Positions 11,838 to 21,174 are shown, numbered from the stretch's first letter. The stretch: 64,000 bases of DNA from Bradyrhizobium sp. ISRA464 (GCF_029910095.1 NZ_CP094526.1:2852001-2916000); one strand, 5' to 3'. Numbers and translations are program-made. The notes: generated by a model from the letters alone, not told the origin.

Positions 11838-13790
11838 ATGATGCGTCTTCCACGTTTCACTCTGCGCAACTTCCTGATTTTGATCCATGATGCCCTTGTA
11901 ACGGCGTTTGCGCTGGTGGCGAGTTTCTATCTGCGCTTCGAGGGCAGCCTTCTCACGGATCGGCTGCCGCTATTGATGCACGTCCTGCCATGGTTCGTGC
12001 TGTTCAGTATTGTGGTCAGCTATCTCTGCAACTTGACCACGGCGAAATGGCGTTTCACGTCGCTGCCAGATGCCGTGAACATCCTGCGCGTCGCGGCGGT
12101 GCTGACGCTGGCGCTCGTGGTGCTGGACTACGTCTTCATCTTCACCGAGACAAGTTCGCATAGCGTTGTCTTTCTCGGGCGTGTCACGATCGTCCTCTTC
12201 TTCTTCCTCGAGGTGTTCGGGCTGAGCGCGTTGCGCCTCGGCTATCGCTATTTCCGCTATTCGCGAACGCGTCTTCATGCCCGCTCCGACAACGCCGCGC
12301 CGGCGCTGCTGGTCGGACGCACCGCTGACGCGGAAGTCGTGCTGCGCGGCATTGAGAACGGGGCCATCAAGGGACTGTGGCCGATCGGCGTGCTGTCGCC
12401 CTCGTCCTCCGACCAGGGCCAGAAGATTCGCAATATTCCCGTCGTCGGCGGTGTCGACGACATCGAGCCGGTGATTCGCGACTTCGGCGTTCGCCAGCGG
12501 CCGATCAAGCGGGTGATCATGATGCCGTCGGCGTTCGAGCCGGATGCCCATCCGGAAAGCGTGCTGATGCGCGCCAAGCGTCTCGGCCTGATCGTCAGCC
12601 GTCTGCCGTCGCTGGAAGGCGGCGACACGCCGCGGCTGACCAATGTCGCGGTCGAGGACCTGTTGCTGCGTCCGAGCCACAAGATCGACTATGCACGGCT
12701 CGAAAGCCTGGTGAAGGGGAAGTCGGTCATCGTGACCGGCGGCGGAGGCTCGATCGGGGCGGAAATCTGCGATCGCGTCGCGACCTTCGGCGCGGCACGT
12801 CTGCTGGTGATCGAGAACTCCGAGCCGGCGCTTTATGCGGTCACCGAAGCATTGTCGGCCCGCGACACCGGCGCGGTGGTCGAGGGCCGGATCGCCGACA
12901 TCAGGGATCGCGAGCGCATGACGCGGCTGATGAGCGACTTCAAGCCCGACATCGTGTTCCATGCCGCGGCGCTCAAGCATGTGCCGATCCTGGAGCGCGA
13001 CTGGAGCGAGGGCGTCAAGACCAACATCTTCGGCTCGGTGAACGTTGCCGACGCCGCGCTGGCCGCCGGCGCCTCGACCATGGTGATGATCTCGACTGAC
13101 AAGGCGATCGAGCCGGTGTCGATGTTGGGGCTGACCAAGCGCTTTGCCGAAATGTATTGTCAGGCGCTCGACCACGATTTGATGGTCGGAGCCGCCGGCA
13201 AGCCGCATATGCGCCTGATCTCGGTGCGCTTCGGCAACGTTCTGGCCTCCAACGGTTCGGTGGTGCCCAAGTTCAAAGCGCAGATCGAGGCCGGCGGCCC
13301 GATCACTGTCACTCATCCGGACATGGTCCGTTACTTCATGACGATCCGCGAGGCCTGCGATCTCGTGATCACCGCGGCCACGCATGCGATGACGCCGGCA
13401 CGGCCCGACGTCTCGGTCTACGTGCTGAACATGGGACAGCCGGTCAAGATCGTCGATCTTGCCGAACGGATGATTCGCCTGTCCGGCCTGCAACCCGGGG
13501 TCGATATCGAGGTCGTGTTCAGTGGCATTCGCCCCGGCGAGCGGCTGAACGAGATCCTGTTCGCAAGCCAGGAGCCGACCATCGAGATTGGCGTCGCCGG
13601 CATCATGGCGGCCAAGCCGAACCAACCGCCGATGTCGACGCTGCGCAAGTGGCTGGCGGCGCTGGAGGACTCCATCGAGAGAGACGACCGGGTGACCATC
13701 CGCGCGGTGCTGCAGGACGCCGTGCCCGAATTTGGATCGAATGCGCGCGACAGGAGCGTCTCGAAAGCGATTGATGCGCAAGCCCAATAA
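11838..13790 (+). CDS. membrane-bound nucleotide-sugar 4,6-dehydratase (WbpM/CapD-like)
   Basis: About 650 residues. Four N-terminal transmembrane helices (residues ~10-135) precede a CoA-binding-like region and a C-terminal SDR domain. The SDR domain has GGGGSIGAEI near residue 301 and, in place of the usual YxxxK, SMLGLTK near 428, the variant found in WbpM-type UDP-GlcNAc 4,6-dehydratases. It probably makes UDP-2-acetamido-4-keto-6-deoxyglucose for QuiNAc or a related sugar. The start is uncertain: ATG 11838 (used here), ATG 11841 or TTG 11805 are all in frame and none has a strong ribosome binding site. It overlaps the start of the next glycosyltransferase. Confidence 0.88.
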   Translation: MMRLPRFTLRNFLILIHDALVTAFALVASFYLRFEGSLLTDRLPLLMHVLPWFVLFSIVVSYLCNLTTAKWRFTSLPDAVNILRVAAVLTLALVVLDYVFIFTETSSHSVVFLGRVTIVLFFFLEVFGLSALRLGYRYFRYSRTRLHARSDNAAPALLVGRTADAEVVLRGIENGAIKGLWPIGVLSPSSSDQGQKIRNIPVVGGVDDIEPVIRDFGVRQRPIKRVIMMPSAFEPDAHPESVLMRAKRLGLIVSRLPSLEGGDTPRLTNVAVEDLLLRPSHKIDYARLESLVKGKSVIVTGGGGSIGAEICDRVATFGAARLLVIENSEPALYAVTEALSARDTGAVVEGRIADIRDRERMTRLMSDFKPDIVFHAAALKHVPILERDWSEGVKTNIFGSVNVADAALAAGASTMVMISTDKAIEPVSMLGLTKRFAEMYCQALDHDLMVGAAGKPHMRLISVRFGNVLASNGSVVPKFKAQIEAGGPITVTHPDMVRYFMTIREACDLVITAATHAMTPARPDVSVYVLNMGQPVKIVDLAERMIRLSGLQPGVDIEVVFSGIRPGERLNEILFASQEPTIEIGVAGIMAAKPNQPPMSTLRKWLAALEDSIERDDRVTIRAVLQDAVPEFGSNARDRSVSKAIDAQAQ

Positions 13791-14988
13791 AGTCGTCGTC
13801 GTCAGCCAGCACTATCCGCCGGATCACAGCACGACTGCCGCGATCATGGCCGCAATCGCCGAGCGGCTCGCGCAGGACGCGGAGGTGGTCGTCGTGTCCG
13901 GCATGCCAGGCTCGGCAAAAGAGCCCGCACCAGGACGGCCGACCGTGATCGAGATCAGGAACTGGTTGCCGGACAAGGCGGCGCTGATCAAGCGCGCTCT
14001 GGCGGAGACGCTGTTCAGCTGCCGGATCTTTGTCGCGCTGTGGACGCGGCTGCAGCGCGGCGACGTGGCGCTGACGGTGACCGCGCCCTTCGTGCTGCCC
14101 TACGCGGTGGCCGCCGCGGCAAGGCTGAAGGGGGCGAAGTCGGCACTGATCCTGCACGACCTGTTTCCCGATGTGCTCGTCATGGCCGGATTGCTGAAGC
14201 CGTCCTCCCTCGTCGCACGCGCGATGCGGGGCATCAACGCACTGATGTTCCGCGCGCTCAACGCCGTCATCGTGATCGGCCGGGACAGCGAGAAACTGTT
14301 GCTGCGGTACCGCGCAATGACGCCCGACAAGATCAGGTTCATTCCGAACTGGACCACGCTGATGCCCGGCATCCGTGCCGTGGACCCCGACAATCCGTTT
14401 CGCAAGGCGATCGGTGCCCGCTTCGTCGTCGGCCTGTCCGGCAATCTCGGCTTCACTCACGACCCGGACATCGTGTTCGAGGCCGCGCGGCTGCTGCGCG
14501 GCGAAGGCGATATCCATTTCCTGCTCTCCGGCTGGGGCATGGGCTTTGACCGGCTGCGGGAGATGCAATCTACAGATCGGTTGGCCAACGTTACGCTGGT
14601 CGATCGGGTCGCTGATAGCGATCTCGACGCGCTGCTCTCCAGCGCCGACATCTGGCTGATTCCCTATCGCAAGAACGTCGCCGGCGTATCGGTGCCGAGT
14701 CGGTTCTACAATCTGCTCGCCGCGGGCCGTCCCGTGATTCTCATCTCGGAACCCGAGGCCGAGGCCGCGTTGACCGTGAAGGAAAACGGGCTCGGCTGGG
14801 TCGTGGCACCCGGCAGGCCGGATCAACTCGCCGACGCGATCAGGCTGGCGCCGCGCTCGCAGGACGCCGCGATGGCCGAGCGCGCGGTTGCGGCAGCGCG
14901 GACCTTCAGTCCTGAACTGGCCCTTGGCAGTTACGCCGCGCTCGTTGCCGAGCTATTGTGCAATCGCGACGTGGAGCGGACAGCATGA
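13774..14988 (+). CDS. glycosyltransferase family 4 (WbuB/WcaI-like)
   Basis: A 404-residue GT-B enzyme. The N-terminal VVVVSQHYPPDHSTTA resembles WbuB/WcaI-type transferases that act on an undecaprenyl-diphosphate-linked first sugar. HDLFPDV lies near residue 130, and the C-terminal half has VVGLSGNLGFTHD near 227 and the donor site VSVPSRFYNLLAAGRPVI near 308. It overlaps the preceding dehydratase by 17 bases and the following epimerase by four (ATGA), so the three are probably one operon. It probably adds the second O-unit sugar; the linkage is unknown. The ATG at 13774 is favoured, with ATG 13741 as an alternative. Confidence 0.85.
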   Translation: MRKPNKVVVVSQHYPPDHSTTAAIMAAIAERLAQDAEVVVVSGMPGSAKEPAPGRPTVIEIRNWLPDKAALIKRALAETLFSCRIFVALWTRLQRGDVALTVTAPFVLPYAVAAAARLKGAKSALILHDLFPDVLVMAGLLKPSSLVARAMRGINALMFRALNAVIVIGRDSEKLLLRYRAMTPDKIRFIPNWTTLMPGIRAVDPDNPFRKAIGARFVVGLSGNLGFTHDPDIVFEAARLLRGEGDIHFLLSGWGMGFDRLREMQSTDRLANVTLVDRVADSDLDALLSSADIWLIPYRKNVAGVSVPSRFYNLLAAGRPVILISEPEAEAALTVKENGLGWVVAPGRPDQLADAIRLAPRSQDAAMAERAVAAARTFSPELALGSYAALVAELLCNRDVERTA

Positions 14989-15932
14989 GTGATGGTCGTC
15001 GACCGACGGTTCTGGTGACGGGGGCGAGCGGCTTCGTTGGCCGCCACCTGGTGCCCTTACTGGTCCGCAACGGCTGGGTGGTGCGGCGCGCCGTGCGGAC
15101 TCCGCCTCAGGACCCAAACGACGTGACGATCGATATGCTCGGACCAACCACCGATTGGCGCGAGGCGGTTGCCGATGTGGACGCCGTGGTGCATCTTGCC
15201 GCGCGCGTTCATCACCAAAACGACGAGCATGCGGTCCAACTCTATCACGACGTCAATGTCGGAGGGACGCTGCATTTGGCGCGCACCGCGATGGCCGCGG
15301 GTGTTAGGGATTTCATCTTCATCAGCACGATCTTGGTCCACGGGCGCAGTAATGATGGACGTCCCCCGTTTCGCGAGGACGACACCTTGACACCCCGCAG
15401 CCTCTACGGGATGTCGAAGGCTGCTGCGGAAGCTGGCTTGAGGGAATTAGTGGCGGATAGCGGTATGAGGGTGACCGTCGTTCGCCCGCCCATGATCTAT
15501 GGTGCTGGGGCAAAGGGGAACTTTGCTTTTCTCGAAAGAGCAGTGAAACGCGGCGTTCCACTTCCCTTGGCCAATATTCACAACCGTCGTGCCTTTCTGT
15601 CAGTGGAGAACCTAACTTCGTTTGTCCTCCATCGGCTATCGTCCCCGGGGGGGAGGAATTTCGACGTATTTCTCGTGGCCGACCGCGAACAGGTGTCGAC
15701 GCCGCAATTCATCGAACGTCTCGCCCATGCGGCGCAGACCTCGCCACGTCTGTTCCGTTTGCCACAGCCGATTCTTCGCACTCTGCTCAGGGTCGGCGGT
15801 CGAGGCGAGGCAAATGACAGCTTGCTCGGTTCGCTCGAACTCGATCTGTCGAAAGTCGCGGCGATTGGGTGGCAGCCGCCGATCAGCCTTGATGACGGGT
15901 TGAAACTCGCCATGAGTCAGTCATCGTCCTGA
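14985..15932 (+). CDS. NAD-dependent epimerase/dehydratase, WbpV/WreQ-like
   Basis: A 315-residue extended SDR protein. The Rossmann motif TGASGFVGRH is at residues ~12-21, followed by HLAARVHH near 71, and the catalytic Tyr/Lys pair is in SLYGMSK near residue 140. In QuiNAc pathways an enzyme of this kind (WbpV, WreQ) reduces the 4-keto sugar made by the WbpM-type dehydratase; that role is inferred from the upstream dehydratase and the downstream sugar-phosphate transferase. GGAG lies 10 bases before the ATG, which overlaps the previous stop. Bases ~15,300-15,700 show more T- and A-ending codons than neighbouring genes, hinting at exchange of O-antigen genes. Confidence 0.82.
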   Translation: MSDGRRPTVLVTGASGFVGRHLVPLLVRNGWVVRRAVRTPPQDPNDVTIDMLGPTTDWREAVADVDAVVHLAARVHHQNDEHAVQLYHDVNVGGTLHLARTAMAAGVRDFIFISTILVHGRSNDGRPPFREDDTLTPRSLYGMSKAAAEAGLRELVADSGMRVTVVRPPMIYGAGAKGNFAFLERAVKRGVPLPLANIHNRRAFLSVENLTSFVLHRLSSPGGRNFDVFLVADREQVSTPQFIERLAHAAQTSPRLFRLPQPILRTLLRVGGRGEANDSLLGSLELDLSKVAAIGWQPPISLDDGLKLAMSQSSS

Positions 15933-15945
15933 TCGGGCCCACCGA

Positions 15946-16962
15946 TCAAGATGTTCGCAGTCGCGAGAACTGCTGTAGAAGGAGAGCAACGGCAAGCGCA
16001 CCGGCCAGCAGCAGGACGACGTCCGCGGCAAAGGAATTCAGGGCGACCGAAGCGATGGCGAGCAGCGCCAGCACGACATTGAGCGCGAACACTTCACCGA
16101 TGACGCACCACACCGCAAATCCGTTGTCGGTTGCGCGCTGATAGAAGTGCGAACGGTGCGCGGCCCAGAATGGCTCGCGTCGCGCCATCCGCCGAAGCAG
16201 TGTGACCGTCGCATCCGCTAGGTAGTACAGCGGCAGGAGCAGCGCGGCAACGAATTGCTGATGCAGTGCGAGCTGCAGCAGACACCAGCCGAGCAGCAGG
16301 CCGATCGGCAGGCTGCCGACATCGCCAAGGAAGATCCGTGCGACCGGCCGGTTGAACGGGGAGAAACCAAGCAGCGCACCGCATAGCGAGGCGGCGACGA
16401 TCGTCGTCGCAGCCGGGACATGGCCGAAGCTGCCGAGCAGGGCGACCGCCACCGTGATCGGCACGGCTTCGGCGGCTGTCATCAGGTCTAGCCCATCCAT
16501 GAAGTTGACGAGATTCACGAACCAGAGGCCGGCGATCAGCAGCAAGGCACGTTCCAGCCACAGCGGGCAGGCCGGAACGATCCGCAGATCACCCGGCGCG
16601 GCGAACACGACGACGGCGACGGCCGCGGCTTGCAACAACAATCGTGGCACGACGGGCAGCGGGCGGACATCGTCGACGAAACCCACCACCGCGATGAACA
16701 GGCTGGCCGCGAACACCACGAAGGCAACCGTCAAGTCGGGGAATCCCGCCAGGACGAGGACGATCCCGCCTGCGAGCAGCGTAGCCAGCGTGACCGCGAT
16801 GCCGGCGCCTTGCGGCGTTGGAATCTTGTGTGACGAGCGGGCATTCGGTTTCGCCAGCGCCACGCGCAGCAGCATCGGCCGCGTCGCCTGGATCAGCATG
16901 GCCGAGATCGATGCGGCCAGAACCGCTGCGATGAACGACAGGAGGATTTCGAAACTGGTCAT
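15946..16962 (-). CDS. polyprenyl-phosphate sugar-1-phosphate transferase (WecA/WbpL/WreU-like)
   Basis: A 338-residue polytopic protein of the MraY/WecA family (PF00953) with about ten helices. Diagnostic cytoplasmic motifs are KPNARSSHKIPTPQGAG near residue 38, VGFVDDVRPLP near 93, NFMDGLDLMTA near 152 and FLGDVGSLPIG near 212; the Asp residues in the last two bind magnesium and substrate. It would start O-antigen assembly by moving a HexNAc-1-phosphate to undecaprenyl phosphate. Beside WbpM-like and WbpV-like enzymes the likely donor is UDP-QuiNAc (inference). It is cotranscribed with the upstream flippase-like gene (12-base gap) and converges on the epimerase. Confidence 0.87.
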   Translation of the reverse strand: MTSFEILLSFIAAVLAASISAMLIQATRPMLLRVALAKPNARSSHKIPTPQGAGIAVTLATLLAGGIVLVLAGFPDLTVAFVVFAASLFIAVVGFVDDVRPLPVVPRLLLQAAAVAVVVFAAPGDLRIVPACPLWLERALLLIAGLWFVNLVNFMDGLDLMTAAEAVPITVAVALLGSFGHVPAATTIVAASLCGALLGFSPFNRPVARIFLGDVGSLPIGLLLGWCLLQLALHQQFVAALLLPLYYLADATVTLLRRMARREPFWAAHRSHFYQRATDNGFAVWCVIGEVFALNVVLALLAIASVALNSFAADVVLLLAGALAVALLLQQFSRLRTS

Positions 16963-16974
16963 TGCGGTCGACAG

Positions 16975-17940
16975 CTATTCCGATGCCGGCACTTTGATCG
17001 GCTGAGCGCCCTTGGCAGCTTTTTCCGGGCTAAGGATCCACACCAGGCCGCCGAAGATGCCGACCAGGAATGATATCGCGCCGAACAGCAGCGAGACGTT
17101 GACGCCTTCGCTCGAGATCAACCCGGCATATCCGAAGGCCAGTCCCATGGTGGCTTCGCGCACCCCCCAGCCCGCGATCGAGATCGGCATCATCGTGATC
17201 AGCATCACCGGCGGCAAGAGCTGGAAGATCTGACCGAACGTGACCGGGGCCGCGATCGATCGCACCACGCACCAGCCGATCACGGCCGTGACCACGTGAA
17301 TCATCAGGGAAAGTACGATGACCTTCAGCCCGCGGTTTCGGCTGAACAGCACCCGGTTCGCAATCACGGCACAGGCATGCACGTGATGCGTCGCCCACCA
17401 CCGCTTCAGCCACGGCCACGGCAACATGCCGATCAGCAGGAAGCCGAATCCGGCTGCGAGCGCGGCAAGGTCGAGGAGCAGCAGAGCCGTCCAGCCGCGG
17501 GGATCGGAGATCAACCGGTAGCTCCACGGCAGGGTTGCTGCGATGACGACGGCAAGCGCGACGAGTCCGATCGCGCGATCGACGAAGATCGAGTAGGTGG
17601 CCGCGCGCCAGCCCGCGCCGTTGCGCGCGACGAGCCACAGCCGCACCGCGTCGCCGCCGATCGAGGACGGCAGCGTCTGGTTGAAGAAGGTGCCGATCAT
17701 GTTGAAGCGCATCGCCTGCGCGGTCTCGAGCGGCGCGCCGCATTCCACGCTGATCTCCCGCCAGCGCAACACTCCGAGAAAGATCTGGCCGAGCGTGACC
17801 GCGATCGCAAGCCCAAGCCAGCCCAGGCTCTCGACCTGGATGCGCGAGGCGAGGTCATAGAGATTGACCTTGCGCAATGAGAGATAGAGCAGCGCGGCCG
17901 AGATCAGTATCTTGAGGGTAGAAAGCAGGATTCGGCGCAT
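16975..17940 (-). CDS. LPG synthase TM-family (UPF0104) membrane protein
   Basis: A 321-residue membrane protein with about eight helices, of the lysylphosphatidylglycerol-synthase transmembrane family (PF03706), related to the flippase half of MprF. The catalytic C-terminal domain of MprF is absent, so it is not an aminoacyl-lipid synthase. Family hallmarks are FNQTLPSSIGGDAVRLW near residue 88 and MMPISIAGWGVREA near 255. It is the first gene of a two-gene minus-strand unit with the WecA-like transferase, which suggests a role in lipid-linked sugar handling at the inner membrane (inference). A second member of the family lies at 58562-59638. Confidence 0.8.
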   Translation of the reverse strand: MRRILLSTLKILISAALLYLSLRKVNLYDLASRIQVESLGWLGLAIAVTLGQIFLGVLRWREISVECGAPLETAQAMRFNMIGTFFNQTLPSSIGGDAVRLWLVARNGAGWRAATYSIFVDRAIGLVALAVVIAATLPWSYRLISDPRGWTALLLLDLAALAAGFGFLLIGMLPWPWLKRWWATHHVHACAVIANRVLFSRNRGLKVIVLSLMIHVVTAVIGWCVVRSIAAPVTFGQIFQLLPPVMLITMMPISIAGWGVREATMGLAFGYAGLISSEGVNVSLLFGAISFLVGIFGGLVWILSPEKAAKGAQPIKVPASE

Positions 17941-18273
17941 TTCGCCCGCGCTTGCCAGGGTTCAGAATGTGTCAAAAACCGCGCAAAAGGCCTTCGCGCG
18001 TCCAAATTCGCCGCCTTGGTATGGTTTCCGCACCGATCTGGCAATAGCTGTGCGGCTCTTATTGCGGCCAGCCTGACGAGGGGGGTAAAGAGGTCAGACG
18101 GCGACTGTCGGCCGCACACTGGGGTTACAATACCGGTAAAATCCGACCTGACGCACGGGATCGCATGGTGCTACACCGTGGCGGTGCTTCCCGGGCAACA
18201 GGGGCGTCGATCACGGCCGCCTTCGCGCAAATTTGATGTGTCATCCGCGGACACGACAGAACTTGAGGGTTCA
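17941..18273. other. 333-base intergenic region between divergent genes
   Basis: It separates the minus-strand flippase-like gene from manC and must hold promoters in both directions. No confident promoter, operator or RNA structure was recognised. The frame of manC is open upstream through much of this stretch, but the codons do not look coding. Confidence 0.5.
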
Positions 18274-19686
18274 ATGGACCGACGAATTATCCCCCTGATC
18301 ATGTGCGGTGGCGCGGGTACGCGGCTGTGGCCGGCCTCGCGCGAGGTGCATCCGAAGCAGTTCCTGTCGCTGTTCGGGGCGCGCTCGACCTTCCAGGAGA
18401 CGCTGCTGCGGGTCGCGGACCCGACCCTGTTCGAGCGGCCGATCGTGATCACCAACGAGGCCTATCGCTTCATGGTGCTGGAGCAGCTCGCCGAGATCGG
18501 CCGCGAGGCCGATGTGCTGCTCGAGCCGATGCGGCGCGATTCCGGCCCGGCGATCGCCGCCGGTGCGGCGTTTGCGCAAACCCGGGACAGCGATGCGGTC
18601 GTGCTGGCGCTCGCCGCCGATCATCTGGTGCGCGACATGCCGGCCTTCGTCGCGGCGTGCCGCGAGGGGCTGGCGGCAGCGGAGCAGGGCCGCATCGTGA
18701 CCTTCGGCGTCAAGCCGGAACGGCCGGCGACCGAATACGGCTACATCAGCCCGGGCGAAGTGGTCGCCGGCGAGGTGCGCGCGGTCGCCAAATTCGTCGA
18801 GAAGCCGGATGCCGAAATTGCGGCCGGCTATATCGATGCCGGCTATCTCTGGAACAGCGGCAACTTCATGTTCCGCGCTGCGGTGCTGCTCGATGAGTAT
18901 CGCAACGTCGACGCGGACAGCGTGACTTCCGTCGAGCAGTCGGTGGCCGAGGCCGCGCGCGATCTCGGCTTCGTCAAGCTCGATCCGCCGGCGTTCGGCG
19001 CGGCCAAGGCGATCTCGATCGACTATGCGGTGATGGAGAAGACCGCGCGTGCGGCGGTGGTGGCGGTGGCCTGCGGCTGGTCCGACATCGGCTCGTGGCG
19101 CCAGGTCTGGGAGCTCTCCGACAAGGACAGCCAGGGCAATGCGGCGCGGGGAATTGCGGTGTTCGAGGACTCCCGCAACTGTAGCGTCGCGACCGACCGC
19201 GCGCTGGTCGCGCTCGAAGGCGTCGACGATCTTGTCGTGGTGGCGACCCAGGATGCCGTGCTGGTGTCGCGGCAGAAGGATGCCAACGGGCTGAAGCGGC
19301 TGGTCGCGAAACTGAAGGTAACCGCGCCCGAGGTGACAGAGAGCCACATCAAGGTGCACCGGCCCTGGGGCTCCTACCAGTCGGTCGACAATGGCGACCG
19401 CCACCAGGTCAAGCACATCATCGTCAGGCCGGGCGGGCGGCTCAGCCTGCAGAAGCACCACCACCGCTCCGAGCATTGGATCGTGGTGCGCGGCACCGCG
19501 CAGGTGACCGTCAACGAGCTGATCAAGACCGTGCACGAGAACGAATCGATCTACATTCCGATCGGCGCGGTGCACCGGCTGGAGAACCCCGGCAAGATCC
19601 AGCTCGAGCTGATTGAGGTGCAGACGGGCAGCTATCTCGGCGAGGACGACATCATCCGCATCGAGGACGACTACCGGCGCACCTGA
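18274..19686 (+). CDS. manC: mannose-1-phosphate guanylyltransferase / mannose-6-phosphate isomerase
   Basis: A 470-residue bifunctional enzyme that makes GDP-mannose for LPS and other glycans. The nucleotidyltransferase domain (residues ~1-285) opens with GGAGTRLWPASRE and PKQF and has the FVEKP motif near 174. The C-terminal cupin domain (type II phosphomannose isomerase, residues ~320-465) has HRPWGSYQSVD, the zinc-binding QKHHHRSEHWIVV and IPIGAVHRLENPG. The ATG at 18274 is preceded by GAGGGT. It stands alone on the plus strand with a 437-base gap behind it. No phosphomannomutase is in the window. Confidence 0.93.
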   Translation: MDRRIIPLIMCGGAGTRLWPASREVHPKQFLSLFGARSTFQETLLRVADPTLFERPIVITNEAYRFMVLEQLAEIGREADVLLEPMRRDSGPAIAAGAAFAQTRDSDAVVLALAADHLVRDMPAFVAACREGLAAAEQGRIVTFGVKPERPATEYGYISPGEVVAGEVRAVAKFVEKPDAEIAAGYIDAGYLWNSGNFMFRAAVLLDEYRNVDADSVTSVEQSVAEAARDLGFVKLDPPAFGAAKAISIDYAVMEKTARAAVVAVACGWSDIGSWRQVWELSDKDSQGNAARGIAVFEDSRNCSVATDRALVALEGVDDLVVVATQDAVLVSRQKDANGLKRLVAKLKVTAPEVTESHIKVHRPWGSYQSVDNGDRHQVKHIIVRPGGRLSLQKHHHRSEHWIVVRGTAQVTVNELIKTVHENESIYIPIGAVHRLENPGKIQLELIEVQTGSYLGEDDIIRIEDDYRRT

Positions 19687-20123
19687 GAGCCGGTAGGCCT
19701 ATCCAGTCCCGTCACTGCAAGGAGCGATAGCAGCGAAGCAATCCATGCTTCCGCGTATGCAGCGCGATGGATTGCTTGGCGGAGCCTGTCATCGGGCGCG
19801 CATTCGCGCGACCCGTTGGCTCGCAGTGACGGGGATGGAGCTGCGGCACAACCTTCACCGCGATCCTGACGCGAGGCGGGGTCCCGTGCCCAAAAGGGCT
19901 CACCGGACGATGTAACTCTTTGAATCAAAACGTGTCCGGATATCGTCCTTGTCAATCGCCACATTTGTGGCGCCGTGCTATAGCGGCTGCCAACGAAGCG
20001 GATCGTGGTTCGCGCCAAAAGCGCCAAACAGGGGATAGAGCCTTGGTGCTGATTCCCCTTGGGGCCGGGGTGGCTCCCTGAGAAGCCGGGACAACCGCCA
20101 GAACGTTACTTGGGGTCTACAAT
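19687..20123. other. 437-base intergenic region with a dispersed inverted repeat
   Basis: It contains the palindromic element at 19708-19833, then an A/T-richer part that should hold the promoter of the downstream oxidoreductase. The last ~90 bases are G/C-rich with nested short inverted repeats, such as CCCC-TT-GGGG near 20056 and GGCT...AGCC near 20081. This could be a structured leader, but no known riboswitch class fits fully. Confidence 0.5.
19708..19833. repeat. dispersed inverted-repeat element
   Basis: The ends CCCGTCACTGC and GCAGTGACGGG are perfect inverted repeats. The interior holds AAGCAATCCATG paired with a later ATGGATTGCTT. Elements with GAAGCAATCCA / TGGATTGCTT arms are familiar intergenic repeats in Bradyrhizobium and Rhodopseudomonas genomes (established knowledge; copy number not checked here). 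It follows manC, where it may also act as a transcript end. Confidence 0.7.
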
Positions 20124-21140
20124 ATGAACGCAAAAGTGTCCGCATCGGGCGCGAAGGCCGACATCAAGCGCGCACTGCGCGTCGGCGTGATCGGTGCCGG
20201 CGTGATGGGCAGCAATCATGCCCGCGTGCTGGCCGGGCTGCCCGGTGTCCTGCTGGTTGGGATCGTCGATCCGCTGCCGGAACACCGCTCGCGCGCCACT
20301 GATCTTGTCGGCTGCCGCGCGTTCGCGACCGTCGACGAATTGCTCGCCGAGGGCGTCGATGCGGTGACGATCGCGGCCCCCACCCACCTGCATCACGACA
20401 TCGCGCTGACCTGCATCGCGCGTAACATCCACATCCTGGTCGAGAAGCCGGTGGCATCCTCGGTCGAGGAGGGCCGCGAGATCGTTGCCGCCGCGCAGCA
20501 GGCCGGAGTGACGCTGATGGTCGGCCATGTCGAGCGCTTCAATCCGGCGGTCGCCGCGATCAAGCAGGCGATCTCGGGCGAAGACATCCTGTCGATCGGC
20601 ATCACCCGCGTCGGTCCGTTCCCGCCACGGATGTCCAATGTCGGCGTCGTGATCGACCTCGCCGTGCACGACATCGACCTGATTCGCTGGTTCACCGAAT
20701 CCGACATCGTCGAGGTGCAGCCGCAGCTCTCCAGCGCGGTTGCCGAGCGCGAGGACATCGCGCTGCTGCAGTTCCGCACCGCCTCCGGTGTGCTCGCCCA
20801 CATCAACACCAACTGGCTGACGCCGTTCAAGGCGCGCAACGTCACGGTGGCAACCCGCGGCAAGTACGTGATGGGCGACCTGCTGACGCGCCAGGTCACC
20901 GAATGCTTCGGCTTCAAGTCTGACGGCAGCTATTCGATGCGTCACCTGCCCGTCGGTCACGACGAGCCGCTGCGCGCCGAGCTGATTGCCTTCCTCGATG
21001 CGGTGCGCACCGGCAAGCTGCCGGCAGTGTCCGGCGACGAGGGCGTGGCGAGCCTCGAGATTGCGATCCGCTGCCTGGACGCGCCCGCGAAGCCTGCCGC
21101 TTCGACGGCGCGTAAGGGACCGCGCCGTATCGCCGGCTAA
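20124..21140 (+). CDS. gnnA: Gfo/Idh/MocA oxidoreductase, probable UDP-GlcNAc 3-dehydrogenase
   Basis: A 338-residue NAD(P)-dependent oxidoreductase. The N-terminal Rossmann motif is VGVIGAGVMGSNHARV at residues ~17-32, EKPVAS lies near residue 110, and the C-terminal domain has VVIDLAVHDIDLIRW near 176, where the Asp-His pair is catalytic. That segment resembles UDP-GlcNAc 3-dehydrogenases (GnnA type), which oxidise C3 so that the partner aminotransferase can make UDP-GlcNAc3N for diamino-glucose lipid A. This fits the following DegT-family gene and the known lipid A of the presumed host group. The alternative is a WlbA-like step in O-antigen amino sugar synthesis. The symbol is an inference. 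Confidence 0.75.
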   Translation: MNAKVSASGAKADIKRALRVGVIGAGVMGSNHARVLAGLPGVLLVGIVDPLPEHRSRATDLVGCRAFATVDELLAEGVDAVTIAAPTHLHHDIALTCIARNIHILVEKPVASSVEEGREIVAAAQQAGVTLMVGHVERFNPAVAAIKQAISGEDILSIGITRVGPFPPRMSNVGVVIDLAVHDIDLIRWFTESDIVEVQPQLSSAVAEREDIALLQFRTASGVLAHINTNWLTPFKARNVTVATRGKYVMGDLLTRQVTECFGFKSDGSYSMRHLPVGHDEPLRAELIAFLDAVRTGKLPAVSGDEGVASLEIAIRCLDAPAKPAASTARKGPRRIAG

Positions 21141-21174
21141 TTTTGTCATTTCTCATCACGCGCAAAGAACCTCC

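Noticed and set aside
20030..20123. TPP- or SAM-riboswitch-like leader before gnnA (GGGGTGGCTCCCTGAGA...GAAC)
   Set aside because: CTGAGA and GAAC recall the TPP element, but the second half of the conserved core is absent, and the downstream sugar genes do not fit. A covariance-model search would be decisive.
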